A stretch of 50,989 nt of DNA from Gammaproteobacteria bacterium (lineage in GTDB: Bacteria; Pseudomonadota; Gammaproteobacteria; Steroidobacterales; Steroidobacteraceae), in the NCBI GenBank assembly GCA_003164785.1, contig PLUE01000068.1, positions 1 to 50,989 on the forward strand, read 5' to 3'. Both the position numbers and the translations under genes were made by a program. The notes beneath the pieces are model-generated. The model saw only the letters and a program-made list of their open reading frames with translations, ran no database searches and had not been told where the DNA came from. This document shows positions 41,724-49,686 of the stretch, in pieces (the stretch's first letter is position 1; every line of letters starts with the position of its first letter).

Positions 41724-43355
41724 ATGGCTCAAGCAGCAGAGATCAGGCACCGTTCCATGGATTGCATTGCAGCGCGCGAGACTGCCGACATTCGCTCTCT
41801 GTTGAGCTGTGGCTTGGCGTGCCAGAAGGCGGGGCGACATCCCGACGCCGTGCTTTGCTATGAGAGCGTTTTATATTTGGATCCACGGCATTTTGACGCA
41901 TTACATATGCTCGGCGTCGTCGCAATCCAAAATCGTCAGTATGAGCGCGCTTGGGACCTCATCAGTGGCGCGGTGCAGAAGAATGCTCGCGTGGGGGCGG
42001 CACATCGAAATTTGGCTCTGGTAAATTTGCGGCTGGGTCGGGTATCCGAGGCGGCCAGCAGTTACCAGACGGCTATTGCCCTCGAGCCAGAGGCGCTTGA
42101 TGCCCATATTCACCTAGCATCCGTCTTGATCGACTTGAATCGGCCTGAAGAGGCGCTCACGGCGTGCGAGCAAGCCATACGACGTCACCCCGATAGTGCC
42201 GTGGCATACCTTGTCACGGCGATTGCCTTACGGTCTCTTCAACGGGCAACCGAGGCGCTGATGAGCTGCGATCGAGCCATTGCCTTACGGCCTCATTCCG
42301 CTGAGGCTTGGGATAAGCGCGCGGCAGCTCTTCAAGACCTCAACCGGCTCGACGAAGCAATCGAAAGCTGCGAAACCGCGATGACCCTGCGGCCCGATTT
42401 CGCTCCCGCTTATGCGCACGCCGGCTTGATGTATTTACAACGCGGTGATTTTTTTAGAGGCTGGAACCTGTCAGAATGGCGAAACCGGCCGGGAAGCGTC
42501 GTTGCTGCTCCCACCTATTCACAGCCTAGATGGCGCGGCGAGGACGACATTGTCGGGCAGACCTTGCTCGTTTATTGCGAGCAAGGCCTAGGCGATACGA
42601 TTCAATTTTGCCGCTACGCCTCGGGGCTGAAAGCACTTGGAATCGATGTTGTACTTCTGGCACCGAGTACGCTCCACGGTCTGTTGAAAGGTTTACGCCC
42701 CACCGTCCAGATCATAGACGAACGGGACCAGCTACCCCGGTTCGATCGGCACTGTCCCCTGCTCAGTATACCGCACGCCTTGGGCACCACCGCCGCCACC
42801 ATTCCCGCAACCATCCCTTATCTGTTCGCTGAGCCAGACCGCGTTCGCCGCTGGCAAACGAAACTGTGTGGCGATGACCTCAAGATAGGTATCTGCTGGC
42901 ATGGAAGCAGCATTCCAGCCGCGGTCGGACGGTCAGTGCCGCTGGCAATGTTTCATCATATATCTCTGGTCCCGGGCGTTCGCCTGATTAGCCTGCAGAA
43001 GGGGCCTGGGTCGGAACAGCTGGGTCAGCTCCCGCAAGGAATGACGGTTGAGGATCTGGGGGCGGATTTCGACGCGGGCCCTGACTCGTTCCTCGATACC
43101 GCTGCGGTGATGCAATGCGTCGACCTCATCATCACGATCGACACTTCCATCGCACATTTGGCGGGCGCGCTGGGGCGGCCCACCTGGGTCATGCTCAAGG
43201 AAGTCCCGGATTGGCGTTGGATGTTGAAGCGGGAAGACAGCCCCTGGTACCCACGGCATCGTCTATTTCGGCAACAAAAGAGCGGTGATTGGCAAGGCGT
43301 CTTTATCCGAATTCTGCACAGCGTCGAAAATACAATTCACACCCTACGATCCTAG
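41724..43355 (+). CDS. TPR protein with glycosyltransferase-family-9-like domain
   Basis: The 543-residue protein begins with about seven tetratricopeptide repeats (roughly residues 20-260, for example AVLCYESVLYLDPRHFDALH, EAASSYQTAIALEPEALDAH, ALMSCDRAIALRPHSAEAWD). The C-terminal half resembles ADP-heptose/O-GlcNAc-type transferase folds: LLVYCEQGLGDTIQFCRYAS, IGICWHGSSIPA, LISLQKGPG and CVDLIITIDTSIAHLAGALG with RPTWVMLK. Such proteins are often annotated flagellar or O-linked glycosylation factors. It lies between acr3 and the second arsC, where a glycosyltransferase is not expected. Its function here is unknown. Confidence 0.85.
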   Translation: MAQAAEIRHRSMDCIAARETADIRSLLSCGLACQKAGRHPDAVLCYESVLYLDPRHFDALHMLGVVAIQNRQYERAWDLISGAVQKNARVGAAHRNLALVNLRLGRVSEAASSYQTAIALEPEALDAHIHLASVLIDLNRPEEALTACEQAIRRHPDSAVAYLVTAIALRSLQRATEALMSCDRAIALRPHSAEAWDKRAAALQDLNRLDEAIESCETAMTLRPDFAPAYAHAGLMYLQRGDFFRGWNLSEWRNRPGSVVAAPTYSQPRWRGEDDIVGQTLLVYCEQGLGDTIQFCRYASGLKALGIDVVLLAPSTLHGLLKGLRPTVQIIDERDQLPRFDRHCPLLSIPHALGTTAATIPATIPYLFAEPDRVRRWQTKLCGDDLKIGICWHGSSIPAAVGRSVPLAMFHHISLVPGVRLISLQKGPGSEQLGQLPQGMTVEDLGADFDAGPDSFLDTAAVMQCVDLIITIDTSIAHLAGALGRPTWVMLKEVPDWRWMLKREDSPWYPRHRLFRQQKSGDWQGVFIRILHSVENTIHTLRS

Positions 43356-43365
43356 GATTGCACAT

Positions 43366-43800
43366 ATGACTGACGTCACCATCTACCACAACCCGGAGTG
43401 CGGAACCTCCCGCAACACCTTGGGGCTCATTAGGAATGCCGGTATCGAGCCGACGATCATCGAGTACCTGAAAACCCCGCCTGATCGCGAGACCCTGGAG
43501 TCGCTTTTGACGCAAATGAAAATGACGCCGCGCGAGCTGTTGCGCGAAAAAGGCACCCCGTATGCGGAGCTCAAACTAGGGGATGCCGGCTGGAGCGATG
43601 ACGAACTTATTGGCCAGATATTGGCTCACCCGATTTTGATGAATCGACCGGTGGTGGTGACGCCCTGGGGGACGAAGCTTTGTCGACCGTCGGAGGCTGT
43701 GCTGGATATTCTTCCGTTACCGCAGCCAGGACCGTTTGCTAAGGAAGATGGCGAACTCGTGATTGATTCGGAGGGCCAGCGTGCTGCCCGGAATGCCTGA
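43366..43800 (+). CDS. arsC: Arsenate reductase, glutaredoxin-dependent type
   Basis: The 144-residue protein has the plasmid R773-type motif H8-NPE-C12-GTS-R16 (YHNPECGTSRNTL), the block ELLREKGTPYAELKL, and the phosphate-site arginine in ILMNRPVVVTPWGTKLCRPS. It reduces arsenate with glutathione and glutaredoxin. It is unrelated in fold to the phosphatase-type ArsC 2.7 kb upstream, so the cluster holds two reductases with different electron donors. It overlaps the arsH gene. Confidence 0.95.
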   Translation: MTDVTIYHNPECGTSRNTLGLIRNAGIEPTIIEYLKTPPDRETLESLLTQMKMTPRELLREKGTPYAELKLGDAGWSDDELIGQILAHPILMNRPVVVTPWGTKLCRPSEAVLDILPLPQPGPFAKEDGELVIDSEGQRAARNA

Positions 43801-44503
43801 CCTCCCGCATATCGATCCAGCCCTCTTCAGGGTTCCCAACGCGGAACAACTTGAGCGGGTTGGCACCTCGACGCATGCGCCGCGCATCCTGCTGTTGTAC
43901 GGCTCGTTGCGCGCGCGCTCGTATAGCAAGCTGCTCACCCTCGAAGCGCAACGTTTACTCAACGCCATGGGCGCCGACACACGCGTCTATAACCCTGAAG
44001 GGCTCCCCCTGCCGGATGGACATCCGGAGGATCATCCCAGAGTACGCGAATTGCGCAACGTCGCTGGGTGGTCAGAAGGCATGGTACGGACCTCACCTGA
44101 ACGTCATGGGGCGATGACCGGCGTGATGAAGGCGCAGATCGATTGGATCCCTCTAAGTGTCGGATCGGTACGCCCAACTCAGGGAAAAACGCTCGCGGTA
44201 ATGGAGGTCTCCGGCGGCTCACAGTCCTTTAATGCCGTAAATCAATTGCGGATCTTGGGGCGTTGGATGCGCATGATCACGATTCCGAACCAATCATCGG
44301 TCGCCAAGGCATTTCTGGAATTTGATGACGCCGGACGCATGAAGCCGTCGGCGTTCTACGAACGCGTCGTAGATGTGATGGAAGAGCTGGTGAAATTCAC
44401 GCTGCTCACGCGCGACGTCGCGCCCTATCTGGTCGACCGGTATAGCGAGCGCAAAGAGAGCGCGGAAGAACTGTCGAAGCGCGTGAACCTACAGTCTATC
44501 TGA
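43781..44503 (+). CDS. arsH: ArsH, NADPH-dependent FMN oxidoreductase
   Basis: The 240-residue flavoprotein has the FMN-binding loop ILLLYGSLRARSYSKLLTLE, the block YNPEGLPLPDG and SPERHGAMTGVMKAQIDWIP typical of ArsH. ArsH oxidises trivalent methyl-arsenicals to less toxic pentavalent forms. I start it at GTG 43781 because GGAGG lies six to seven bases upstream; ATG 43793 is the alternative. It overlaps arsC by 20 bases. Confidence 0.93.
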   Translation: MLPGMPDLPHIDPALFRVPNAEQLERVGTSTHAPRILLLYGSLRARSYSKLLTLEAQRLLNAMGADTRVYNPEGLPLPDGHPEDHPRVRELRNVAGWSEGMVRTSPERHGAMTGVMKAQIDWIPLSVGSVRPTQGKTLAVMEVSGGSQSFNAVNQLRILGRWMRMITIPNQSSVAKAFLEFDDAGRMKPSAFYERVVDVMEELVKFTLLTRDVAPYLVDRYSERKESAEELSKRVNLQSI

Positions 44504-44575
44504 TTTTCGTGGTCAATAAAAAACAACGTTCGCTGTAAGTTTCCTAAACGGTTCGCACAAAGCAGGGTGTTTCGA

Positions 44576-45610
44576 ATGAGTATTTCCTCCCCTAAACAGC
44601 CGGATAGCCCGCCGCCTCGTACAGATATCAATTTTTCCATGAACATCCCCATGTTGCTGGGCGGCGCCTGCGTCATGCTCCTTGGTTGTTGGATCGCTTG
44701 GTACTTTGTATGGCGGCCGTTCCCCGTCGATGCAGCGATTGCTCGCTACACCAAAGTAGCTGACGTCAGGGGCACTTTGATGTCCGTCGGGTCTGACACC
44801 TTGCTCGAGGTCATGCTGAAGTGCTCAAGGGCGTTTGAGCAATTATATCCCGGGGTCACTATTCAACTCGATCAGAAGGGCTCTGGCATGGCACCTCCCG
44901 CCTTGATCGAAGGTCGGGCACAGCTGGCGCCGATGAGTCGATTGATGACGGAGGAAGAAGTCGCAGCGTTCGAAAGAAAGTTTGGCTATAAACCTACCGT
45001 CTATACCATTGCCCTCGACGCGCTTGCGGTCTATGTCAACAAAGACAACCCCATCCGCGGAATGACCTTGCAACAGGTCGACGGAATATTTTCGAAGAGC
45101 CTCAAGAGAGGAGGTCCTTCGCTCGAAACATGGGGATCTCTCGGTCTCTCGGGAGAATGGGCCGTCAGGCCAGTCACGCTTTACGGTCGTGATAGCGCTT
45201 CGGGAACACATGAATATTTCAGGGAGCACGCCCTTCAGAGCGGTGTTTTTAAGACGACCGTTCATGAGGTCATCTCGGAAGCTGTTGTAGAGGACGTCGC
45301 CAACGAACCCTCGGGCATTGGGTATAGCGGCATCGGCTGGAAAACCTCCCTGGTCCGTGTGGTTCCTATAGGAGAAACCGCTGGTCATTTCGTCGAACCG
45401 ACCTACCACAATGCGATTGACGGTGCTTATCCATTGGCTCGCTTCCTGTATGTCTACGTAAATAGAAGGCCAGGCCAACCAGTGGATAAACTAACTGGCG
45501 AATTCATCAAATATGTATTGTCCCGCGAGGGGCAGGAAGCGGTTGTTCAAGCGAAATTCTTTCCTCTCCCCGCAAAGGTCGTTGCCGAGACCCTGCATGG
45601 TACGAATTAA
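44576..45610 (+). CDS. Membrane-anchored PstS-like phosphate/oxyanion-binding protein
   Basis: The 344-residue protein has one N-terminal membrane helix (MLLGGACVMLLGCWIAWYFV) that is likely uncleaved, then a phosphate-binding-protein fold: VGSDTLLEVMLKCSRAFEQL, QKGSGMAPPALIEGRAQLAP, and the anion loop YGRDSASGTHEYF. It is distinct from the broken pstS at 38166. Its place after arsH suggests it binds arsenate or phosphate for sensing or selective uptake; a separate PstS family member associated with ars loci is known in other bacteria. No permease gene accompanies it. Confidence 0.82.
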   Translation: MSISSPKQPDSPPPRTDINFSMNIPMLLGGACVMLLGCWIAWYFVWRPFPVDAAIARYTKVADVRGTLMSVGSDTLLEVMLKCSRAFEQLYPGVTIQLDQKGSGMAPPALIEGRAQLAPMSRLMTEEEVAAFERKFGYKPTVYTIALDALAVYVNKDNPIRGMTLQQVDGIFSKSLKRGGPSLETWGSLGLSGEWAVRPVTLYGRDSASGTHEYFREHALQSGVFKTTVHEVISEAVVEDVANEPSGIGYSGIGWKTSLVRVVPIGETAGHFVEPTYHNAIDGAYPLARFLYVYVNRRPGQPVDKLTGEFIKYVLSREGQEAVVQAKFFPLPAKVVAETLHGTN

Positions 45611-45845
45611 ATCAAGTTGTCCGCACTCGTCGCGGCTTAGGAAGCGCTTGTGCACCGCGGCCATCGACCTATGGCGCACATGGCGCTGACATAAGGTTCT
45701 ACGCATGACCATGGGCCATGATGTTCGCTCGCGCTTGAGCCCGCGGTATTTTCAACCAAGGGTAGGGTTTGGGTCGGCGTTTTCTTGCTCGGGGTTCGAT
45801 GCGCCCGGGGCTACACTGATGTGGTTCCCTGCTCTTGGAGATTGT

Positions 45846-46100
45846 GTGGCGCGAGTACCCGCTGGTGAATTTCAACGCGAGTTTGGCCGCTTGCGGGGCG
45901 TTGCCCACCGCGAAGCCGTCATTGTGACCGGCCATGGCCGTGACGATGTAGTGCTGCTTTCGGCTGAGGAATATCAGCGACTACGTAGCCTGGATCGGCG
46001 CGCGATGCACGTTTCCGAACTCACCGACGAAGACCTTGCCGCACTGGATGCGGTGCAAATTCCTGAGGAAGCGGCTCACTACAATCACGAAATGACTTGA
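45846..46100 (+). CDS. Phd/YefM-type antitoxin
   Basis: Started at GTG 45846, behind GGAG, the protein has 84 residues: VPAGEFQREFGRLRGVAHRE, then AVIVTGHGRDDVVLLSAEEY, the Phd fold that binds promoter DNA, and a C-terminal region (MHVSELTDEDLAALDAVQIP) that would wrap a toxin. The frame is open further upstream (45705) but that part has no similarity. Its toxin partner follows but is truncated after ~19 residues. Confidence 0.75.
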   Translation: MARVPAGEFQREFGRLRGVAHREAVIVTGHGRDDVVLLSAEEYQRLRSLDRRAMHVSELTDEDLAALDAVQIPEEAAHYNHEMT

Positions 46101-46110
46101 TCGCCGACGG

Positions 46111-46167
46111 ATGACGCAAATCCTTCCTCAACCTGATGAGGTCATGCGTTACGCCTATTTGTGGTGG
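46111..46167 (+). pseudogene. N-terminal stub of a PemK/MazF-type toxin gene
   Basis: Ten bases after the antitoxin stop an ATG opens MTQILPQPDEVMRYAYLWW. Small PemK-like growth inhibitors found after Phd-like antitoxins start in this way (pattern PQPG-x-V-I-x-Y-x-YLW, followed by REE-x-G-x-KDRPC). After the WW the sequence turns to other material (MVRGVSQADSAVV) and the catalytic region is missing. The toxin is therefore deleted and the antitoxin is an orphan. Confidence 0.55.
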
Positions 46168-46403
46168 ATGGTGCGGGGGGTGTCCCAAGCCGACTCAGCA
46201 GTAGTCGGCAAGTGTTGTTCAAGCGCCTTTATCGCTCGGGCAATGTGACGCGCTGCGCTTTGGGGGACCGCCGATGCGGCGTCTTCGATAGCGCCAGGGT
46301 GGCGCTCCACGACTGCCTCGATCAGGGCCGCCGCTTGTCGGAGATCTTTTTCTGGCTTGCCGCTCGTTTTGTTGCGAAGCTGCGAGACGAAACGCAGCCG
46401 TTT
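46155..46403 (-). pseudogene. C-terminal fragment of a nucleotidyltransferase-like protein (GSU2403 type)
   Basis: On the minus strand the frame ending in TAG (46157-46155) reads RFVSQLRNKTSGKPEKDLRQ, AAALIEAVVERHPGAIEDAA, SAVPQSAARHIARAIKALEQ. I recall this as the tail of GSU2403-like nucleotidyltransferase-fold proteins, in which the same blocks (R-F-x-x-Q-LRNKTT-G-K-x-EKDL-x-QA, then RPGAL) occur. The frame closes upstream at a TAG at 46412-46410, so only ~80 residues remain. It overlaps the toxin stub on one side and touches the transporter fragment on the other. Confidence 0.5.
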
Positions 46404-46408
46404 CCGGC

Positions 46409-46981
46409 GCTACAACGGTCAGTGGACGCCTCACTTTCACAGCTATTGCCGGCATGACGGTCTGGTTCGCAGCACCCGGCGCCTTCTGGACCTTTGCAGA
46501 AAGCGCGGCCGCCGCCCGTAATGTTCCTGCAGGCACCATCAGTATTGCCCTGGCCGTCGGTAACGGTGTCGGTTTGTTGGGATCGGTGGCGGCGGCCTGG
46601 CAGGGTGACCGTTGGGGTCGATTTTGGCCACTGCTGATCGCCACCGCGGCCCTGTGCGCGTCTGTCGTGGCGTTCGAGGAATGCTGGAGCGTTGTAGCAC
46701 TGGCGGTCGCGCTCTTCGCCTTCAATGCGGCTTGGAACTACGCCGCTGTGTACGAGATGGCGCTGGTGGCAAGCCTTGACCCTGGCGGGAAACTGTCGCC
46801 GGCCATTTCCGCAGCGCAAGTGATGGGATTTGCGGCAGGGGGCTTCATCTCAGGCGTCGCCATCTCCGCTGCCGGATACACTGCCCTCACCAGCGTGGTC
46901 ACCATGTTGGCGGTGGTCGGCATGGGGGTCCTGGCGCTTTGCTTTCGAGTTCCCCGCCGCGCGGTGCCAGGCGGACCCTAA
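46409..46981 (+). pseudogene. C-terminal half of an MFS transporter
   Basis: The frame carries about six hydrophobic helices ending in a basic tail: LTFTAIAGMTVWFAAPGAFW, ISIALAVGNGVGLLGSVAAA, then WQGDRWGRFWPLLIATAALC with the DRWGR loop, SPAISAAQVMGFAAGGFISG and MLAVVGMGVLALCF. A full MFS protein has twelve helices and would start some 600 bases earlier; that part is absent and unrelated sequence lies there. A start at 46454 is possible, but the product would be half a transporter. Confidence 0.7.
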
Positions 46982-47871
46982 GCGCCTAAAGCGCGAAGGT
47001 TCGGGGTCTCCCATGGAACCGTGCCATATCGATAGCCACGCGCGTGCAACCAGCGCCGATAGGCGACCGAACTTCGATCTGCCCGTAGTGAAGTTTTGGA
47101 AGTCGGGTCCAAGGGCAGACGACGCGGACGCTGGTTCTCCAAGATGGGCTTGTCCTGGCTGAAAATCATCTGCTGGAAGTGCATCAACCCAACGTCAGAG
47201 CTCTCCTCATCGATTAGCGCCATGAACAAAGTGGCGCTGACCCGCTCCTCAGATATCGGTCGTCCAAGAATGGCGATGACGTCATTACGCGAAGGATCTG
47301 ACGCCGCGGATTTGTAGAGCACCGCACAGTAGGGGTGCGGTACCCGGTAAATGTACTCGACTTCGAAGCCCTTCTTGGCCGACAACGACGATAGCGGCTG
47401 ATAAAAGCGCCAGCGTCTCGCGATTACCTCCTTAGAATCACTCGACACAGATACTTCATAGTCCTTTACCTCGGTATGCGGCTCCTCCCCGAGCACTCCC
47501 CGATGCACGAAGGGGAAATGGGCGAGATCTAAAAAGTTTTCGACAGCGCGTGGCGCAGATACGTGCACACCGAAGCTGCCGCAATACACCATCCGCCGAT
47601 CACTTTCAAAAAACTCAGGGATCTCGAACGGCTCGTGCACGGGTGTTCCAAAACTCGTCCACACATGGCCACAGTGTCGTCGCACCGGCAAAGGCACATG
47701 GGCCTCGCGGTCGGTTCTGCGCCACGCCTTGACCGAGTCATCAGCCATGCGCATCACGGAGAGAGATTCCTCGAACAAAATGAATTGCCGAGCGTCGCCC
47801 TGAACGAGATCGCAGTCCGCGCAGAGAATATGCCACTCATCGAGAGCGATGTTTTCAATAATAGTAGGCAT
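46978..47871 (-). CDS. Aromatic-ring-hydroxylating-oxygenase-like protein lacking the Rieske motif
   Basis: The 297-residue protein matches the alpha subunit of Rieske oxygenases such as VanA/PaO-like enzymes in its C-terminal domain: RAVENFLDLAHFPFVHRGVL carries the mononuclear iron ligands in D-x2-H-x4-H, and the block HCGHVWTSFGTPV is the usual link from the Rieske domain. However, the expected C-x-H-x(15-17)-C-x-x-H is absent: SVMRMADDSVKAWRRTDREA runs straight into HVPLPVRRHCGHVW. About 60-70 residues seem to be missing within the frame. Without the cluster the iron could not receive electrons in the usual way. The start at 47871 has AGG upstream; it ends four bases into the MFS relic. 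Confidence 0.7.
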   Translation of the reverse strand: MPTIIENIALDEWHILCADCDLVQGDARQFILFEESLSVMRMADDSVKAWRRTDREAHVPLPVRRHCGHVWTSFGTPVHEPFEIPEFFESDRRMVYCGSFGVHVSAPRAVENFLDLAHFPFVHRGVLGEEPHTEVKDYEVSVSSDSKEVIARRWRFYQPLSSLSAKKGFEVEYIYRVPHPYCAVLYKSAASDPSRNDVIAILGRPISEERVSATLFMALIDEESSDVGLMHFQQMIFSQDKPILENQRPRRLPLDPTSKTSLRADRSSVAYRRWLHARGYRYGTVPWETPNLRALGA

Positions 47872-48662
47872 GAGCCTGCGGGCAATCCTTTGAAGTGTCG
47901 TCAAACTCTAATGCATATCTCTCATTAAGAACAGTAGGCGCGGATAGCGTTAAGTCCGAGCGGACGATTCTGAGCAGATTCGCGGTGGGCCCGATCGACC
48001 TTCAAAAAGGACGGTCGTCGCACCGTCATCACTGCATCACTGCGGCAGGGTTGCTGCGCTACGTTCCTACCTCCGGATAGATATTTCAGCACGAAGCAAC
48101 GATGCCAAAAGAAGCCGCTCATTTCCGGCGGATAGTTTGCTGGTCGACGTTAAATCCCGAGCAACACGTCCCGGCAGACCGACACAATCTCCCCGCGTGG
48201 CCCTCAGCACGCCGCAAATCGAACATACGACTGAACTCTCCTACTCCGACAAGCGAGGCCGGGTTCCGATCTTAGGGCGTTGATCGATCATTCTCGATTG
48301 CAGTTCGGTGGCCTATACCGGAGGCATCGCAAATTAGCTCATCACCAAATATGACGGTTTACAGATCCGATTCGGCCGCACTATTACAGCGTACCGAATG
48401 CGCTCGTAGAGCACGGAAACGGCTCGCGAACCGACCTTCGATTTGCCCTATACCGGCTTTCGCGTCCTGCTGTCTGTACGGCCGCGTACAGAGTGCGTCG
48501 CCGGGCGAGCGCATAATTCCGTATTGGCTATGATGTCAGCAGGGATGCCTTCCATGGGCATCGGTGCAATAGGTGACCGACTCGCCGCATGGGCTGGGCC
48601 GTCGTTGACCGAGTCTTTGGTCGTCAATAACTTGATAGTGTGAAAAGAAGGATAATCCCACA
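47872..48662. other. Long stretch without a recognisable gene
   Basis: No frame on either strand shows a family I know. Frames up to ~120 codons exist (for example 48448-48813 minus) but lack ribosome sites and domain character. The end of the stretch must hold the promoter of the SHOCT gene at 48663, and the start that of the oxygenase-like gene. Given the relics on both sides, decayed genes beyond recognition are likely. Confidence 0.4.
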
Positions 48663-48899
48663 ATGCCTCATGCTTATTGGAACGACTGGTATTTCGGTTG
48701 GGGCTGGTTTCTTTGGTTTGGTCTCGTGTTCCTGCTGTTTTCGAGTCTTGGAAACTGGGGCTATACCTACCGGGCTCACCAGAAATTCGGCAAGCCGCCA
48801 CGCAAGGAGGCATTCGATATTCTCGACGCGCGGTACGCGAAGGGCGAGATAAATCGCGAAGAATACAATCAGATGAAATCTGAGATTGCCAAGGAATAG
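48663..48899 (+). CDS. SHOCT-domain small membrane protein
   Basis: The 78-residue protein has an aromatic N-terminal transmembrane helix (WGWFLWFGLVFLLFSSLGNW) and a C-terminal SHOCT motif (EAFDILDARYAKGEINREEY followed by MKSEI), a short helix pair that mediates oligomerisation. AAGGA lies upstream of the ATG. Such proteins are widespread in bacteria and of unknown role, often near stress or metal genes. Confidence 0.85.
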   Translation: MPHAYWNDWYFGWGWFLWFGLVFLLFSSLGNWGYTYRAHQKFGKPPRKEAFDILDARYAKGEINREEYNQMKSEIAKE

Positions 48900-48929
48900 C
48901 GAGAAGTCGCAGAGCCAGTCGACCGCGGC

Positions 48930-49247
48930 TCAGGTTCTATGAAGTGAGCCTAGATTGAGCTCGCGGGCCACGAACCTGGCGATCATGAGTTCCTCGTCCC
49001 CGTCGCGCATGCTGGCGCCGCTGCCCAGATGCGCGAGGATCGCGCAGCCCGTGGTTGCCATCGAATCTCTGCGGTTTGCAAGCTCTTCCATCAGATAGGC
49101 TTAGGACGAGCCATGGAATCCATACCGGTGAATGCCCCTCGCCTCGTAGCGCCGCGGGATGGAAAGCAGCTTCGGCACACGCGGCATGCTGCGGTGTTGC
49201 ATACCATGAGCCACCCGGTGGCCCACCGCATGGACCGCCTCGTTCAT
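48930..49247 (-). pseudogene. ackA: Decayed acetate kinase gene
   Basis: One reading frame, with a single TAA, carries acetate kinase blocks in correct order but with pieces deleted between them: AVHAVGHRVAHG; then RSMPRVPKLLSIPRRYEARG and IHRYGFHGSS-stop-AYLMEEL; then ILAHLGSGASM; then DEELMIARFVARELNL. In the intact enzyme (about 400 residues) these are IxAVGHRVVHGG, the MP-x-x-x-x-x-x-PxxYEx-x-G-x-RRYGFHG-x-S segment, HLGNGAS and the C-terminal DEEL-x-IAR. Only ~105 codons remain, so the gene is dead. Confidence 0.85.
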
Positions 49248-49325
49248 CGGTTAGCCAGATGTTTGGGACGGGAGATTGAGTCAGGAAGTAGTCGGCAAGC
49301 CCTTTGGCCCATAGTGGCCCTCTCC

Positions 49326-49540
49326 CTATGCACATTCCTGCCCTCGTGCCAGAAGTATGGCGCTGGAGCGCTGTTGCAAGCGATAAGTCTGTGAATGATC
49401 CACAAGCGCTTCCGTCCCTGCGACGAACAGGTCTTGCGGCGTTAAGCCAGATGTATCGACTGCCAGGTACCAGCGCCACGCTTGCGGCAGAGGTGGCAAA
49501 TCAAAGGTCGTATCACTCCATATCGAATCAGATAGATTTG
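49326..49540 (-). pseudogene. C-terminal relic of a GlgX-type glycogen debranching enzyme
   Basis: A minus-strand frame ending in TAG (49328-49326) reads TFDLPPLPQAWRWYLAVDTS, then GLTPQDL and YRLQQRSSAILLARG. This is the last beta-sandwich of GlgX/TreX-like GH13 enzymes, where the pattern is (F/W)-x-LP-x-x-x-x-x-x-W-x-x-x-x-DTS followed by Y-x-x-x-x-R-S-x-x-x-LL. The catalytic barrel is absent. It stands upstream of the acetate kinase relic on the same strand, so both may come from one lost sugar-metabolism cluster. Confidence 0.6.
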
Positions 49541-49686
49541 AGCGGCCACAGCAGCGACCGCCTCCTCGAGATGCTGAGAGGTACGTGACTCCCCGGTCAG
49601 CCGCGTTGGCGACTTCACTGCAACATCAACGAAGCGACTCGATCCGGTAGCATATCTGCCAAAGAGGCACCAACCCCCGCGCCAGA

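Noticed and set aside
46219..46725. Minus-strand frame of 168 codons
   Set aside because: It is a shadow of the MFS fragment; the nucleotidyltransferase-like tail is in a different minus-strand frame.
48937..49479. Minus-strand frame of 180 codons taken as a gene
   Set aside because: The protein-like signal in this stretch (acetate kinase and GlgX blocks) lies in other frames; this long frame only shadows the relics.
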